Origin: Deltaproteobacteria bacterium
GTDB taxonomy: Bacteria > Desulfobacterota > GWC2-55-46
Length of the DNA: 8,081 nucleotides
Assembly (NCBI GenBank): GCA_016182705.1
Contig: JACPGA010000018.1
Span: 1-8,081, forward strand
Direction: 5' to 3'
In this document: piece by piece, positions 1 to 6,429 of the stretch
How the letters are laid out: every line of letters begins with the position of its first letter
Numbering within the stretch: position 1 is the first letter of the stretch
The notes under the pieces: generated by a model
Database searches by the model: none
What the model was told of the DNA's origin: nothing
What the model saw: only the letters and a program-made list of their open reading frames with translations
Position numbers and translations under genes: made by a program

Positions 1-510
1 GCGGAGTATGCCCATGTTGGCCCCACGCCTCGTGCCGCCCTGCGTAATGGCCTCGGTAGTGGCGTTGGAGACGCGCATGAAAGATACCGGGCCGCTGGCA
101 AGCCCGCCGGTGGATGAGACGATATCGGACGCTGGCCTGAGGCGAGAAAATGAAAAGCCGGTCCCCCCGCCTGACTGGTGTATGAGGGCCGTGTTCTTGA
201 CGGCGGTGAATATGGATTCGAGGGAGTCTTCCACAGGAAGGACAAAACAGGCGGCGAGCTGCTGGAGCCTCCTACCGGCGTTCATCAGGGTCGGGGAGTT
301 GGGCAGGAACTCGAGCGAATACATCAAATCGCAGAACGCCTCTTCAAGCTCTTCCCTGGCCCTGCCATTGCCGAAAAGGGCCTCGGCGGCCGCGACATTG
401 GCTGCGACCCGGCGCACCATCTCCTCCGGGGTCTCCACTACGCGCCCTTTTTCGTCTTTGCTCAAGTAGCGCCGCTTGAGAACGGTCATGGCGCCGGGAG
501 TAAGCTTCAT
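1..510 (-). CDS. nrdJ: Class II (adenosylcobalamin-dependent) ribonucleotide reductase, N-terminal 170 residues, cut by window edge
   Basis: Makes deoxyribonucleotides from ribonucleotides in the cytoplasm, using a radical generated from vitamin B12 coenzyme and therefore independent of oxygen. Read on the minus strand from the ATG at 510, the frame stays open to position 1 and gives 170 residues. Family landmarks: [12 protein letters not shown] at about residues 68-79, then [13 protein letters not shown] with Cys88, expected to be one of the reducible cysteine pair; [16 protein letters not shown] at 111-126; and [13 protein letters not shown] at 155-167. This block pattern is typical of NrdJ; class Ia alpha chains differ here. 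A GGAGG at 522-518 lies 7 bases before the ATG; the GTG one codon upstream is less likely. The catalytic centre and C-terminal cysteines lie outside the window. No cobalamin-riboswitch signature was seen in the short leader. The gene lies downstream of a thioredoxin and a TlpA-like protein in the same direction, which suits its need for a thiol reductant. Confidence 0.93.
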   Translation of the reverse strand, partial: MKLTPGAMTVLKRRYLSKDEKGRVVETPEEMVRRVAANVAAAEALFGNGRAREELEEAFCDLMYSLEFLPNSPTLMNAGRRLQQLAACFVLPVEDSLESIFTAVKNTALIHQSGGGTGFSFSRLRPASDIVSSTGGLASGPVSFMRVSNATTEAITQGGTRRGANMGILR

Positions 511-532
511 CACGCGCCCTCCGATTGAAATT

Positions 533-582
533 AAACAAAGGCCGCTTCTAAAGGAAAAAAGAATAAATTCAGAAGCAGCCTT
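533..582 (-). terminator. Hairpin with T-rich tail between the TlpA-like gene and nrdJ; terminator or attenuator
   Basis: On the minus strand AAGGCTGCTTCT (582-571) pairs with AGAAGCGGCCTT (549-538) over 12 positions with one G.U pair. The loop is 21 bases of mostly T, and the 3' side runs into the T-rich TGTTTAATTT. It lies about 50 bases after the TlpA-like stop and only 15 bases before the nrdJ Shine-Dalgarno sequence. It can therefore end the upstream transcript or act as a conditional attenuator of nrdJ. The large loop and interrupted T-tract make it weaker than the trxA terminator. Confidence 0.45.
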
Positions 583-631
583 AAGTTTATCAGCCGGAGG
601 GAAGGGGCGCAACCGGGCCTGAAGGCGGGTT

Positions 632-1168
632 TTAAATAATAAGCTTTATCGCGGCGTTCAGGTCTTCACTTGTTATGACTCCGGAATGCTCGTAGACGAC
701 AAGGCCTGTCCTGTCTATGATGTATGTCTTTGGTATGCCGTAGATGTTGTAGTCCTTCATTATCTCGCCGGTCGAGTCAAGCCCGGCGGTGAATTCGATC
801 TTGAACTCTTTCAGAAATCCCCTGGCCCCTGCCTCGCTGTCGTCTATCGCGACGGCCACGAACTCGACCTTGCTGCCGAACTCTTTCCAGGCATCCCTTA
901 AAGCCGGAGCCTCAAGCTGGCAGGGGCCGCACCAGCTCGCGAAGAAGTTGACTACAACGGGCTTTCCCTTGAGCTCCTGTAAAGAGACTTCCCTGCCGTC
1001 AAAGGTTTTCATGCTGAACGGTATGGCCTGTCTGGGCTGCTCGGCGGCAGGGGCGCCGAACAAGCTGGGCTGTTCGGCCTTGCTTTCCCCGGCCTTCTTG
1101 CAGCCTGTAAACAGGAGACCCGCGGCCAGTATTGTTATGATGAAAGCTATGCCTTTGAAAGATGACAT
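632..1168 (-). CDS. TlpA/ResA-like thiol-disulfide oxidoreductase, predicted lipoprotein
   Basis: Predicted extracytoplasmic thioredoxin-fold protein that reduces or exchanges disulfides, as TlpA and ResA do in cytochrome c maturation. The 178-residue product starts with a hydrophobic signal (residues 4-22) ending in the lipobox FTGC, so Cys23 should be lipidated. Lys24 at position +2 is not an inner-membrane retention signal, so the outer membrane is likely. A linker to about residue 48 leads to an AhpC/TSA-type thioredoxin domain with the redox motif WCGPC at 79-83 after VVVNFFAS, and the cis-proline Pro146 in [15 protein letters not shown] at 1180-1176 precedes the ATG by 7 bases. No cytochrome c genes are visible, so the substrate is unknown. 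It sits between trxA and nrdJ but appears to have its own promoter after the trxA terminator. The family is clear; the biological partner is not. Confidence 0.9.
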   Translation of the reverse strand: MSSFKGIAFIITILAAGLLFTGCKKAGESKAEQPSLFGAPAAEQPRQAIPFSMKTFDGREVSLQELKGKPVVVNFFASWCGPCQLEAPALRDAWKEFGSKVEFVAVAIDDSEAGARGFLKEFKIEFTAGLDSTGEIMKDYNIYGIPKTYIIDRTGLVVYEHSGVITSEDLNAAIKLII

Positions 1169-1192
1169 ACCACAACCTCTGATTTTTTCAAT

Positions 1193-1222
1193 ATTTTACA
1201 TTAACAGCGCCGCCCTTTACAA
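1193..1222 (-). promoter_or_regulatory. Candidate sigma-70 promoter of the TlpA-like gene
   Basis: On the minus strand TTGTAA (1222-1217, 4 of 6 consensus matches) is followed after 18 bases by TAAAAT (1198-1193, 5 of 6). Predicted transcription would start near 1186, just before the AGAGG ribosome site. The position right behind the trxA terminator supports separate transcription of this gene. Confidence 0.4.
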
Positions 1223-1242
1223 TACCATTAAAAATAGTCATT

Positions 1243-1272
1243 AAAAAAGGGCAGCCCCGTAAGGGCTGCCCT
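1243..1272 (-). terminator. Rho-independent terminator of trxA
   Basis: On the minus strand a perfect 10-base-pair stem AGGGCAGCCC/GGGCTGCCCT (1272-1263 with 1257-1248) closes a TTACG loop. The stem's final T begins a run of T continuing to 1243. It begins 26 bases after the trxA stop codon. This is the clearest terminator in the window and implies that trxA is normally monocistronic. Confidence 0.9.
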
Positions 1273-1298
1273 CGTGTTTTAAACGGTTCAGGGCCGTA

Positions 1299-1625
1299 TC
1301 AGAAACCTTTTTCTATGAGTTCCTTGATCTGGTTTTTCGGCACGGCGCCGACAAGCTGGTCGACTACCTTGCCGCCCTTGAAAAGGATGAGCGTGGGTAT
1401 GCCCCTTACGCCGTACTTGCCGGGGGTGGCCGGGTTGTCGTCGACGTTTACCTTGACGACGCGAAGCTTGCCCGTGTACTCCTGGGCCATTTCGTCTACT
1501 ATGGGAGCGATCGCCCTGCACGGCGCGCACCAGCTTGCCCAGAAATCAACGAGGGCAGGCATGTCGGACTGCAGCACCAGGGACTCAAATGTGGAGTCCG
1601 TCACATTAATGATGTTATCACTCAT
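1299..1625 (-). CDS. trxA: Thioredoxin with WCAPC active site
   Basis: Cytoplasmic 108-residue thioredoxin that reduces protein disulfides, including those of ribonucleotide reductase, whose gene lies downstream. The length is the family norm. The fold is clear: [14 protein letters not shown] at 23-36, [16 protein letters not shown] at 58-73, and the cis-proline Pro77 in RGIPTL. The redox motif is WCAPC at 32-36, with alanine where the E. coli protein has glycine; this variant occurs in many thioredoxins and should be active. AGGAG at 1639-1635 lies 9 bases before the ATG. The start overlaps the end of a possible 29-codon leader ORF in another frame, which would permit translational coupling. 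A near-consensus promoter lies upstream and a strong terminator downstream. Confidence 0.95.
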   Translation of the reverse strand: MSDNIINVTDSTFESLVLQSDMPALVDFWASWCAPCRAIAPIVDEMAQEYTGKLRVVKVNVDDNPATPGKYGVRGIPTLILFKGGKVVDQLVGAVPKNQIKELIEKGF

Positions 1626-1707
1626 TATATACCGCTCCTTTCAGTCTTAAATAAGCTATTTTCCAGCGCGAAGGCCTTGAGTTAACTTTCACTTTCACTC
1701 CGGCCAT
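1618..1707 (-). CDS. Possible 29-residue leader ORF upstream of and overlapping trxA
   Basis: ATG at 1707-1705 opens a 29-codon frame. Its TGA (1620-1618) lies inside the trxA coding start, sharing the bases AATGAGTGA. The peptide is strongly basic (it starts [16 protein letters not shown] and includes LRLKG) with no acidic residue before its C-terminal Glu. AGAGG at 1719-1715 lies 7 bases upstream, a good ribosome site on paper. The predicted transcription start from the promoter at 1724-1752 falls near 1717, inside that AGAGG, so the message may carry only part of it. The frame is therefore either a nearly leaderless, translationally coupled leader peptide or simply the trxA untranslated region. 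No family is recognised. Confidence 0.3.
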   Translation of the reverse strand: MAGVKVKVNSRPSRWKIAYLRLKGAVYNE

Positions 1708-1723
1708 ATTAAATCCTCTTTGA

Positions 1724-1752
1724 AATATAATCTAATGCGGAAGGCCTGTCAA
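1724..1752 (-). promoter_or_regulatory. Strong sigma-70 promoter for trxA
   Basis: On the minus strand a perfect TTGACA (1752-1747) is followed after the ideal 17 bases by TATATT (1729-1724, 5 of 6 matches). The predicted start is near 1717, giving a leader of about 90 bases before trxA. High constitutive expression is expected unless the leader ORF modulates it. Confidence 0.75.
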
Positions 1753-1825
1753 CATTTTTGGCCGTTTAAGCGCCCTCTCCTCTTTTAACTTGACAGGAAA
1801 ATGCCTTTTGGTGAAAATAAGCGCC

Positions 1826-2122
1826 ATGAAAGACGACGCCCTACTCCACGCGCTCGAGGAAGCAGCAACGCGCCTCGACATAAAACTGAGCTACGAAGAC
1901 CTGCTGAAGGGCGTGGTCGCGACCCACGGGGGAATGTTCATGCTCCGCGGGGAAAAGCGCATAATCATACACAAGGGCCTTCAGGTAAGAGACAAGATCG
2001 AACTGCTGGCCGAACTGCTCGCGGCAGTGAACACCGAAGCCATACACCTTGCCCCCGAGGTACGCGACAGGATTGAAAAAGCAAGGCTGAAGGCTGCCCC
2101 AAAGGAAGCCAAGCAGGCCTGA
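1826..2122 (+). CDS. Small hypothetical protein, 98 residues
   Basis: No named family is recognised. The predicted product is soluble, with no signal peptide or membrane segment and no cysteine. It begins with a helix (MKDDALLHALEEAATRLDI), then KLSYEDLLKG, a glycine-rich turn and beta-like strand (HGGMFMLRGEKRIIIH at about residues 35-50), a helix (RDKIELLAELLAAVNTEAIH), and a charged tail rich in Lys, Glu and Ala. The EALL-type helix, short hairpin and LAPEVRDRIEKAR ending resemble uncharacterised small proteins I recall from deltaproteobacteria, but I cannot confirm it. The start is uncertain: ATG at 1826 fits the peptide best but lacks a good ribosome site; GTG at 1811 and TTG at 1790 are in frame. 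A TTGACA at 1790-1795 with a poor -10 (GAAAAT, 1813-1818) would place transcription start next to the ATG, so a leaderless message is possible. It is divergent from trxA. Confidence 0.7.
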   Translation: MKDDALLHALEEAATRLDIKLSYEDLLKGVVATHGGMFMLRGEKRIIIHKGLQVRDKIELLAELLAAVNTEAIHLAPEVRDRIEKARLKAAPKEAKQA

Positions 2123-2225
2123 AAAAAAATTCGGCTGTAACCGGAACTCCTGAACTTACCCTCTTTTTACCGCGAAACCTCCGAGCCGTTCCACGCACCC
2201 ACTGAATCCGTACAACCGAAGGGTT

Positions 2226-2274
2226 TTGCCCCGCAGGGGACTATTGTGTCCGGGCAAGCTTTTGTTTTCGTTTG
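2226..2274 (+). terminator. Bulged hairpin followed by T-rich tract; probable terminator of the small hypothetical gene
   Basis: TTGCCC (2226-2231) pairs with GGGCAA (2252-2257), and inside it GGAC (2238-2241) pairs with GTCC (2248-2251). The two helices stack, with a six-base bulge on the left strand and the loop TATTGT. A T-rich run follows (CTTTTGTTTTCGTTTG). It lies about 100 bases after the hypothetical gene's stop and immediately before a promoter candidate for the TPR gene, which suits a transcription-unit boundary. The bulge makes it less certain than a simple stem. Confidence 0.45.
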
Positions 2275-2301
2275 ACTAATGGATTTGTTTGGTGGTACCA
2301 T
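2272..2301 (+). promoter_or_regulatory. Candidate promoter of the TPR-LolB-like unit
   Basis: TTGACT (2272-2277, 5 of 6 matches) lies 18 bases before TACCAT (2296-2301, 4 of 6). Predicted transcription would start near 2308 and leave a leader of about 105 bases before the GTG at 2414. The -10 overlaps the first of two GGTACCATA copies. Only the placement behind a terminator-like hairpin raises it above chance. Confidence 0.3.
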
Positions 2302-2367
2302 AAGACGCGTCAGAGTCCGCCCAGGACAAGACGCATCTTTAGGCCCCTCAACCCGCCAGGTACCATA
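2294..2367 (+). repeat. Pair of direct GGTACCATA copies in the leader of the TPR gene
   Basis: The nonamer GGTACCATA occurs at 2294-2302 and 2359-2367, 65 bases apart. Its core GGTACC is self-complementary, so the two copies can also pair as TGGTACC/GGTACCA and close a loop containing a small GTCC/GGAC hairpin. They could be operator half-sites, a structured leader, or coincidence. The intergenic stretch 2123-2413 otherwise shows only the terminator and promoter candidates listed separately. Confidence 0.3.
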
Positions 2368-2413
2368 CAGGCGCCCAAAAAGGCCCGCCCCGGGCAGATT
2401 CGGAGGAGCAGTC

Positions 2414-4144
2414 GTGAAAGATTCCGCATACTTGAAGAAGTTCATAGCAATACCCACACTCGCCGCTCTGTTATTCGTACCCTCGTTATCGACCCCGTCC
2501 CACGCGAAGGACTCCAAGCCTAGGACCGCCAGCAAGAAAGGCAGTTCCAGTGAGTCGTACTATTACTATACAGCCGCGCAGATGCTCAAAAAAAGCGGCA
2601 ACACAGCGGGCGCTATAGAGCTTTACATGAAGGCCGTGGACGTTGACCCTGACTCAGCGGTCCTGTTCTCCGACCTCGGCTCTCTTTACATGATCTCCGG
2701 AGATGCCTCCGCAGCGCGCGGTCACCTTGAGACAGCCATAGAAAAAGACCCCGGGTACGCCCCGCCCTACGCTGCGCTCGCGGAGATACACGCGTCGCTG
2801 AAAGACGAAAAGACCGCTGCCGCGTACTATGGCAAGGCAATAGAGCTCGACGGGAAAAACATAAAAAACTACCTCCTTCTCGGCCTCCTTCACATGAGGG
2901 CAAAGGAATACGACAAGGGCATCGAGGTATTGAACAAGCTCATCGCCGCCAATCCCGAGTCCGTAATGGGCTATTACTACCTGGCCAAGATAGAGTTTGA
3001 CAGGGCCGATTACGTCAAGGCGGCCGAGTACTATAATCAGGCTTTGAGCACGAACCCGAACTTCGGCGCCGCCTACTTCGAGCTCGGCATCACCTACGAG
3101 CTGGGCAAGAAGACCGAAAAGGCGATAGAGGTCTACAAGAAGGGTATCGAGCTGATGCCGCATGACACCGGCATAATGACCAGGCTCGGCACCCTGTACA
3201 TACAGCAGAACAAGCTCGACGACGCGCTCGCGCAGTTCAGCTCCCTGGAGAAAAACGAAGAGACCAGACTTGACGCGATGGTCAAGATAGGGCTCATCCA
3301 CTTCGAGAGGAAGAACTACGCCGAGGCCATCTCAAAGTTCGAGGAGATATTGAAGGCAAGCCCCGAGTTCCACAGGGTGCGCTATTACCTTGGCTCGACT
3401 TACGAAGAAAAAGGCGACCTCGCGAAAGCCGAGGGCGAATTCCAGAAGATACCTGAAAAGGATACAAGCTTCATAGACTCCAAGATCCACCTGGCCTATA
3501 TCTACGAGCGCCAGGGCAGGATAGACAACACGATAACCGAACTGAAGAACGCCTTGAAGGTCAAGGGCGAGAGCGTCGAACTTTTAAGGCTCCTTGCCTC
3601 CATATACAGGGACGCCAAGAGGCACGATGAGGCCATAGCGACCCTGGAGCGCGCCATCAGTGTGAGCCCCAAAGACCCTGAGCTGTACTTCCTTCTCGGA
3701 GTAGTCTACGACGAAGCCAAAGTACACGATAAAGTCATTACGTCCATGCAGAAGGTCCTTGACCTCGAGCCGGCCCACGCGAACGCCCTCAACTACATAG
3801 GCTATTCATACGCCGAGCAGGGCGTGCAGCTCGACATGGCCGAAGAGTTCGTTAAAAAGGCTCTGGCATTGAAGCCAGACAGCGGCCACATACTCGACAG
3901 CCTCGGCTGGGTCTACTACAAGAAGGGCGAGTTCTCAAAAGCCGTGGCTGAACTGGAGCGGGCAATGAAGCTGCTGCCCGAAGACCCGATAGTGAACGAG
4001 CACCTCGGGGACGCGTACCTGAAGTACAACAACAAGCAGAAGGCTCTTTCCGCCTACGAAACCGCCGTAAAGATAAATCCCGGCAACGAGCAGCTCCAGG
4101 AGAAGCTCGACCGCCTGAAAGACGAGATGAAGGCCAGCAAGTGA
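2414..4144 (+). CDS. Exported tetratricopeptide-repeat protein, about 15 TPR units
   Basis: A 576-residue protein made almost wholly of TPRs, helical hairpins that serve as protein-binding scaffolds. The chosen start is GTG 2414, with GGAGGAG at 2402-2408 five bases upstream; it yields a signal peptide (KDSAYLKK, hydrophobic to about residue 25, likely cleavage after SHA at 31). The frame is open back to 2279, but that extension is Arg/Pro-rich, lacks a ribosome site and would bury the signal. After a Ser/Lys linker, about fifteen 34-residue units run from about residue 47 to 560, with the usual small-residue and Ala-Pro spacing, for example AAYFELGITYELGKKTEKAI. The block NYIGYSYAEQGVQLDMAEEF with LDSLGWVYYKKGEF is a hallmark of large periplasmic TPR proteins in Gram-negatives. 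The stop overlaps the start of the LolB-like gene (GTGA), so the two are probably coupled. The partner is unknown; envelope assembly is an inference. Confidence 0.9.
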   Translation: MKDSAYLKKFIAIPTLAALLFVPSLSTPSHAKDSKPRTASKKGSSSESYYYYTAAQMLKKSGNTAGAIELYMKAVDVDPDSAVLFSDLGSLYMISGDASAARGHLETAIEKDPGYAPPYAALAEIHASLKDEKTAAAYYGKAIELDGKNIKNYLLLGLLHMRAKEYDKGIEVLNKLIAANPESVMGYYYLAKIEFDRADYVKAAEYYNQALSTNPNFGAAYFELGITYELGKKTEKAIEVYKKGIELMPHDTGIMTRLGTLYIQQNKLDDALAQFSSLEKNEETRLDAMVKIGLIHFERKNYAEAISKFEEILKASPEFHRVRYYLGSTYEEKGDLAKAEGEFQKIPEKDTSFIDSKIHLAYIYERQGRIDNTITELKNALKVKGESVELLRLLASIYRDAKRHDEAIATLERAISVSPKDPELYFLLGVVYDEAKVHDKVITSMQKVLDLEPAHANALNYIGYSYAEQGVQLDMAEEFVKKALALKPDSGHILDSLGWVYYKKGEFSKAVAELERAMKLLPEDPIVNEHLGDAYLKYNNKQKALSAYETAVKINPGNEQLQEKLDRLKDEMKASK

Positions 4145-4803
4145 GGTCTGGGAAAAGACTGCTTTCCATTTTCGCGGTCTTCCTGGTCCTTTCCGGCTGC
4201 GCGGCAATGAAGCCCGCTGGCGAAGAGCCGCTGGGGCCGCCGACGATCACGGCTTCATCCATACGCGCCAGGGCAGTGGTCGAACTTAAAAAGGACGCTT
4301 CTACCGCCGCCGGGCGCGCCGCCATACTCGCGAAAGCGCCCGGCTCTTTCAGGATAGAGATATTCGGCCCTTTCGGCCTGACGGCCGCCCTCATAGCCAG
4401 CGACGGGAAAAAACTGTTCGTCAACTCTGACGGCCAGGTCAGCGAATTCTTCTGGGGCGACCCGGAAATACCATATTCCTTCAAGGCGGAAGAAGTCGTC
4501 TCTTTCCTTACAGGCGCACCGTACCCGCCGGCTCTGGATATGCCTGGCGTCAGCGCCTCAAGGGATGATCGGGGCCGCCTGCGTGAGTACTCCAGGGCAT
4601 CTGAAGACAGAGATGGCCTCAAGGTGACTCTCGGCGAATACAGGGAAGTAGGCGGAGCGCACATTCCCTTCCTCATCAGGATAAAAGACGGAAAACGCGA
4701 CCTCGCCATAAAGTACACGGAGGTAGAAATAAACCCTTTCATCGAAGAGGATTTATTCAGCCTGGAAGCGCATTCGGACCGGGGCTCCAAAGAAGTTGAC
4801 TGA
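4141..4803 (+). CDS. LolB-like outer-membrane lipoprotein
   Basis: A 220-residue lipoprotein. The signal segment (residues 6-16) ends in the lipobox LSGC, so Cys20 is lipidated. Ala21 at +2 permits export to the outer membrane. The rest is a predicted beta-rich domain; SFRIEIFGPFGLTAALIASD at about 70-89 followed by a strand resembling KKLFVN matches the half-barrel family of LolB, which inserts lipoproteins into the outer membrane. Similarity to LolB or DUF4292-type proteins is from memory and is modest, so no gene symbol is given. Start GTG 4141 overlaps the TPR stop (GTGA), with AAGG 4130-4133 seven bases upstream. In several deltaproteobacteria, as I recall, a TPR gene and a LolB-like gene are followed by ispE; here carD follows, with ispD and ispF a few genes on. 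Confidence 0.75.
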   Translation: MRSGKRLLSIFAVFLVLSGCAAMKPAGEEPLGPPTITASSIRARAVVELKKDASTAAGRAAILAKAPGSFRIEIFGPFGLTAALIASDGKKLFVNSDGQVSEFFWGDPEIPYSFKAEEVVSFLTGAPYPPALDMPGVSASRDDRGRLREYSRASEDRDGLKVTLGEYREVGGAHIPFLIRIKDGKRDLAIKYTEVEINPFIEEDLFSLEAHSDRGSKEVD

Positions 4804-4825
4804 AAAGCCCCGGATATGGTATAAA
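4796..4825 (+). promoter_or_regulatory. Sigma-70 promoter of the carD unit
   Basis: TTGACT (4796-4801, 5 of 6 matches) lies 18 bases before TATAAA (4820-4825, 5 of 6). The -35 overlaps the last codons of the LolB-like gene. Transcription should start near 4832, leaving a leader of about 28 bases and the ribosome site GAAAGG (4849-4854) five bases before the carD ATG. It starts the carD, PIN-TRAM, isp, gltX unit. Confidence 0.6.
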
Positions 4826-4859
4826 GGTAGTACCCGCACCCCTAACCCGAAAGGCTTTC

Positions 4860-5183
4860 ATGTCCAAAATTATCGTTGAAATTTTCAAGTCAGGCGAACT
4901 GGCCGTATATCCGGCGCATGGCGTGGGCATGATAATGGGGGTCGAAACGAGAGAAGTCTCGGGACTCCACAAGAGCTTCTACATCATCAAGATACTCGAC
5001 ACCGAAGCCACGATAATGGTCCCCACCGACACGGCTTCCACTGTCGGCCTTCGGAAGATAGTCAAGAAGTCGATGGTCCCCAAGATCTACGACATCCTGA
5101 AGGACCGCACAGAAGTCGCTCTTGACAGACATGGAACAGGCGATACAGGGAGTACACGGACAAGATTAAAAGCGGTTGCGTGA
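4860..5183 (+). CDS. carD: CarD-family transcription regulator, N-terminal part, frame broken after residue 90
   Basis: CarD binds the RNA polymerase beta subunit and stabilises open complexes at many promoters, notably rRNA. The 107-residue frame has the CarD/TRCF Tudor-like domain: FKSGELAVYPAHGVGMIMGV, FYIIKILDTEATIMVPTDTA and GLRKIVKKSMVPKIYDILKD, ending in the conserved ALDR. From CATGG (5130-5134) it turns into non-family sequence (HGTGDTGSTRT) and stops at 5183. The family continuation is found in another frame, so this is a frameshifted gene and not a short CarD. Full CarD proteins have about 160-170 residues. An intact copy may exist in the organism or the frameshift may be a sequence error. 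The start is set by GAAAGG at 4849-4854. Confidence 0.85.
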   Translation: MSKIIVEIFKSGELAVYPAHGVGMIMGVETREVSGLHKSFYIIKILDTEATIMVPTDTASTVGLRKIVKKSMVPKIYDILKDRTEVALDRHGTGDTGSTRTRLKAVA

Positions 5184-5362
5184 TGGAAGTAGCCCGGGTC
5201 CTGCGCGATCTGTACATCCTGAAATACGACAAGGAACTCTCCTTTGGCGAACGCAGGATGCTCGACACCGCAAAAAACCTCCTGGTAAAAGAACTCTCGA
5301 TAGCCAGAAACGTAAAGGAAGAAAAGGTAGAGGAAGAGCTTTACCGTATGATGCAAAGGTAA
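5129..5362 (+). pseudogene. carD: CarD C-terminal part, displaced to another frame
   Basis: The -1 frame from 5129 reads TWNRRYREYTDKIKSGCVME and then ARVLRDLYILKYDKELSF with GERRMLDTAKNLLVKELSIA, ending at TAA 5362. This is the helical, DNA-contacting C-terminal domain of CarD and joins the N-terminal part with one or two residues missing. The family reads DRQTWNRRYREY; the sequence has CTTGACAGACATGG, consistent with (GACA)3 having become (GACA)2, a 4-base loss. No slippery heptamer is visible, so programmed frameshifting is unlikely. The GTG-ATG pair at 5180-5185 could restart translation, but no ribosome site precedes it and the fragment would lack the first helix. Confidence 0.8.
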
Positions 5363-5377
5363 AGAAGGGGGTATTTT

Positions 5378-6418
5378 TTGTTCCTCTTGATGAGGTCGCT
5401 TCTCGTAATATTCGCTTCAGCCAGCGGGTATTTCATCGTCTATGAGATCGCAGGCAACAATCTCGCATATATCGGTCTCGTAAGCGGCCTCTTGATCTCC
5501 GTCCTGGCGATTATCTTCGAAGACAGGGTCAAGCGCACTCCGCTGCGCATAGTCCTGGGCGGGGCCATAGGCCTCATCATAGGCCTCGTCGTCGCAAACC
5601 TGCTCACCTACCCGATAATGCTCAACTTCAAGAGCAGGTACGTTGAGCTTGCCGCCTATCTCATCACAAACATCATAATCGGATACATCGGCCTCAGCAT
5701 CGGCATGAAAAAAGGCGACGAGTTCGACTCCGAATGGTTCGCGAATCTTTTCGCCGGACGCCAGAAGGACGCAGACGCGAAGCAGGCCAAGGCCCCTGTC
5801 CTTGCACCGCTGGTCGTGGACACGAGCGTCATCATTGACGGCAGGATTGCCGAGGTCTGCGAAACGGGCTTCCTTGAAGGCGTGCTCGTCGTGCCGCAAT
5901 TCGTTCTCCAGGAGCTCCAGTACATCGCCGATTCCGGAGACCCAATCAAACGGGCCAGAGGCAAGCGCGGGCTCGACATTTTAAAGCAGATACAGACGAA
6001 CAGGAAAACAACTGTCGAGATAACCGACAGGGACTTCCCTGAGATACGCGAGGTCGACAGCAAGCTGGTGGCCCTCGCTAAAGAACTTTCTGGCAAGATA
6101 ATAACCAACGACGCCAACCTGCACAAGGTAGCCGAGCTGCACGGGGTGAAGGTCCTGAACCTCAACAAGCTCGCCACGGCCATGAAGCCGGTCGTGCTGC
6201 CCGGAGAGGTGATGAACATACTTGTCCTCAAGGAAGGCAAGGAGCACGGCCAGGGCGTCGGCTACCTCGAGGACGGCACCATGGTAGTCATAGACAACGC
6301 CAGGGAGTTCGTGGGCAAGGCCATAGACGTGAACATAACGAGCGTCCTCCAGACGACCGGCGGCAGGATGATATTCTCGAAGGTAAAAGAAGACCTCAAG
6401 AGGGCCGTCTACCAGTAA
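5378..6418 (+). CDS. Membrane-anchored PIN-TRAM domain protein (YacL family)
   Basis: A 346-residue protein with four hydrophobic segments (about residues 5-25, 29-47, 56-82 and 90-110), a Lys/Ala linker, then a cytoplasmic PIN nuclease domain and a C-terminal TRAM domain (about 282-340) expected to bind RNA. PIN acidic residues are visible: Asp148 in VVDTSVIIDGR, Glu179 in VLQELQ, Asp227 in VDSKLVALAKE and Asp245 in IITNDANL. The set resembles B. subtilis YacL, which sits in the same order before ispD, ispF and gltX. The physiological RNA target is unknown. The start is not ATG: TTG 5378 is best placed, 6 bases after AAGAAGGGGG, while ATG 5390 is too far. It begins 15 bases after the carD stop. 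The stop TAA precedes a tRNA-Gly fragment by 11 bases. Confidence 0.9.
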   Translation: MFLLMRSLLVIFASASGYFIVYEIAGNNLAYIGLVSGLLISVLAIIFEDRVKRTPLRIVLGGAIGLIIGLVVANLLTYPIMLNFKSRYVELAAYLITNIIIGYIGLSIGMKKGDEFDSEWFANLFAGRQKDADAKQAKAPVLAPLVVDTSVIIDGRIAEVCETGFLEGVLVVPQFVLQELQYIADSGDPIKRARGKRGLDILKQIQTNRKTTVEITDRDFPEIREVDSKLVALAKELSGKIITNDANLHKVAELHGVKVLNLNKLATAMKPVVLPGEVMNILVLKEGKEHGQGVGYLEDGTMVVIDNAREFVGKAIDVNITSVLQTTGGRMIFSKVKEDLKRAVYQ

Positions 6419-6429
6419 GCGCCTCAAAT

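Noticed and set aside
511..631. Cobalamin riboswitch or NrdR box ahead of nrdJ
   Set aside because: The leader is only about 120 bases and lacks the conserved B12-box and NrdR palindrome sequences.
2279..2413. N-terminal extension of the TPR protein from ATG 2279
   Set aside because: The extension is Arg/Pro-rich, has no ribosome site and hides an obvious signal peptide that starts at GTG 2414 behind GGAGGAG.
3852..4790. A 312-residue open frame on the minus strand opposite the TPR and LolB-like genes
   Set aside because: It is Ser/Arg/Pro-rich with no recognisable motif, and the opposite strand carries clear TPRs and a lipobox; it is a GC-driven shadow.
5121..5140. Programmed -1 frameshifting in carD
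   Set aside because: There is no X-XXY-YYZ slippery heptamer at the junction and no convincing downstream stem; deletion of a repeat unit explains it better.
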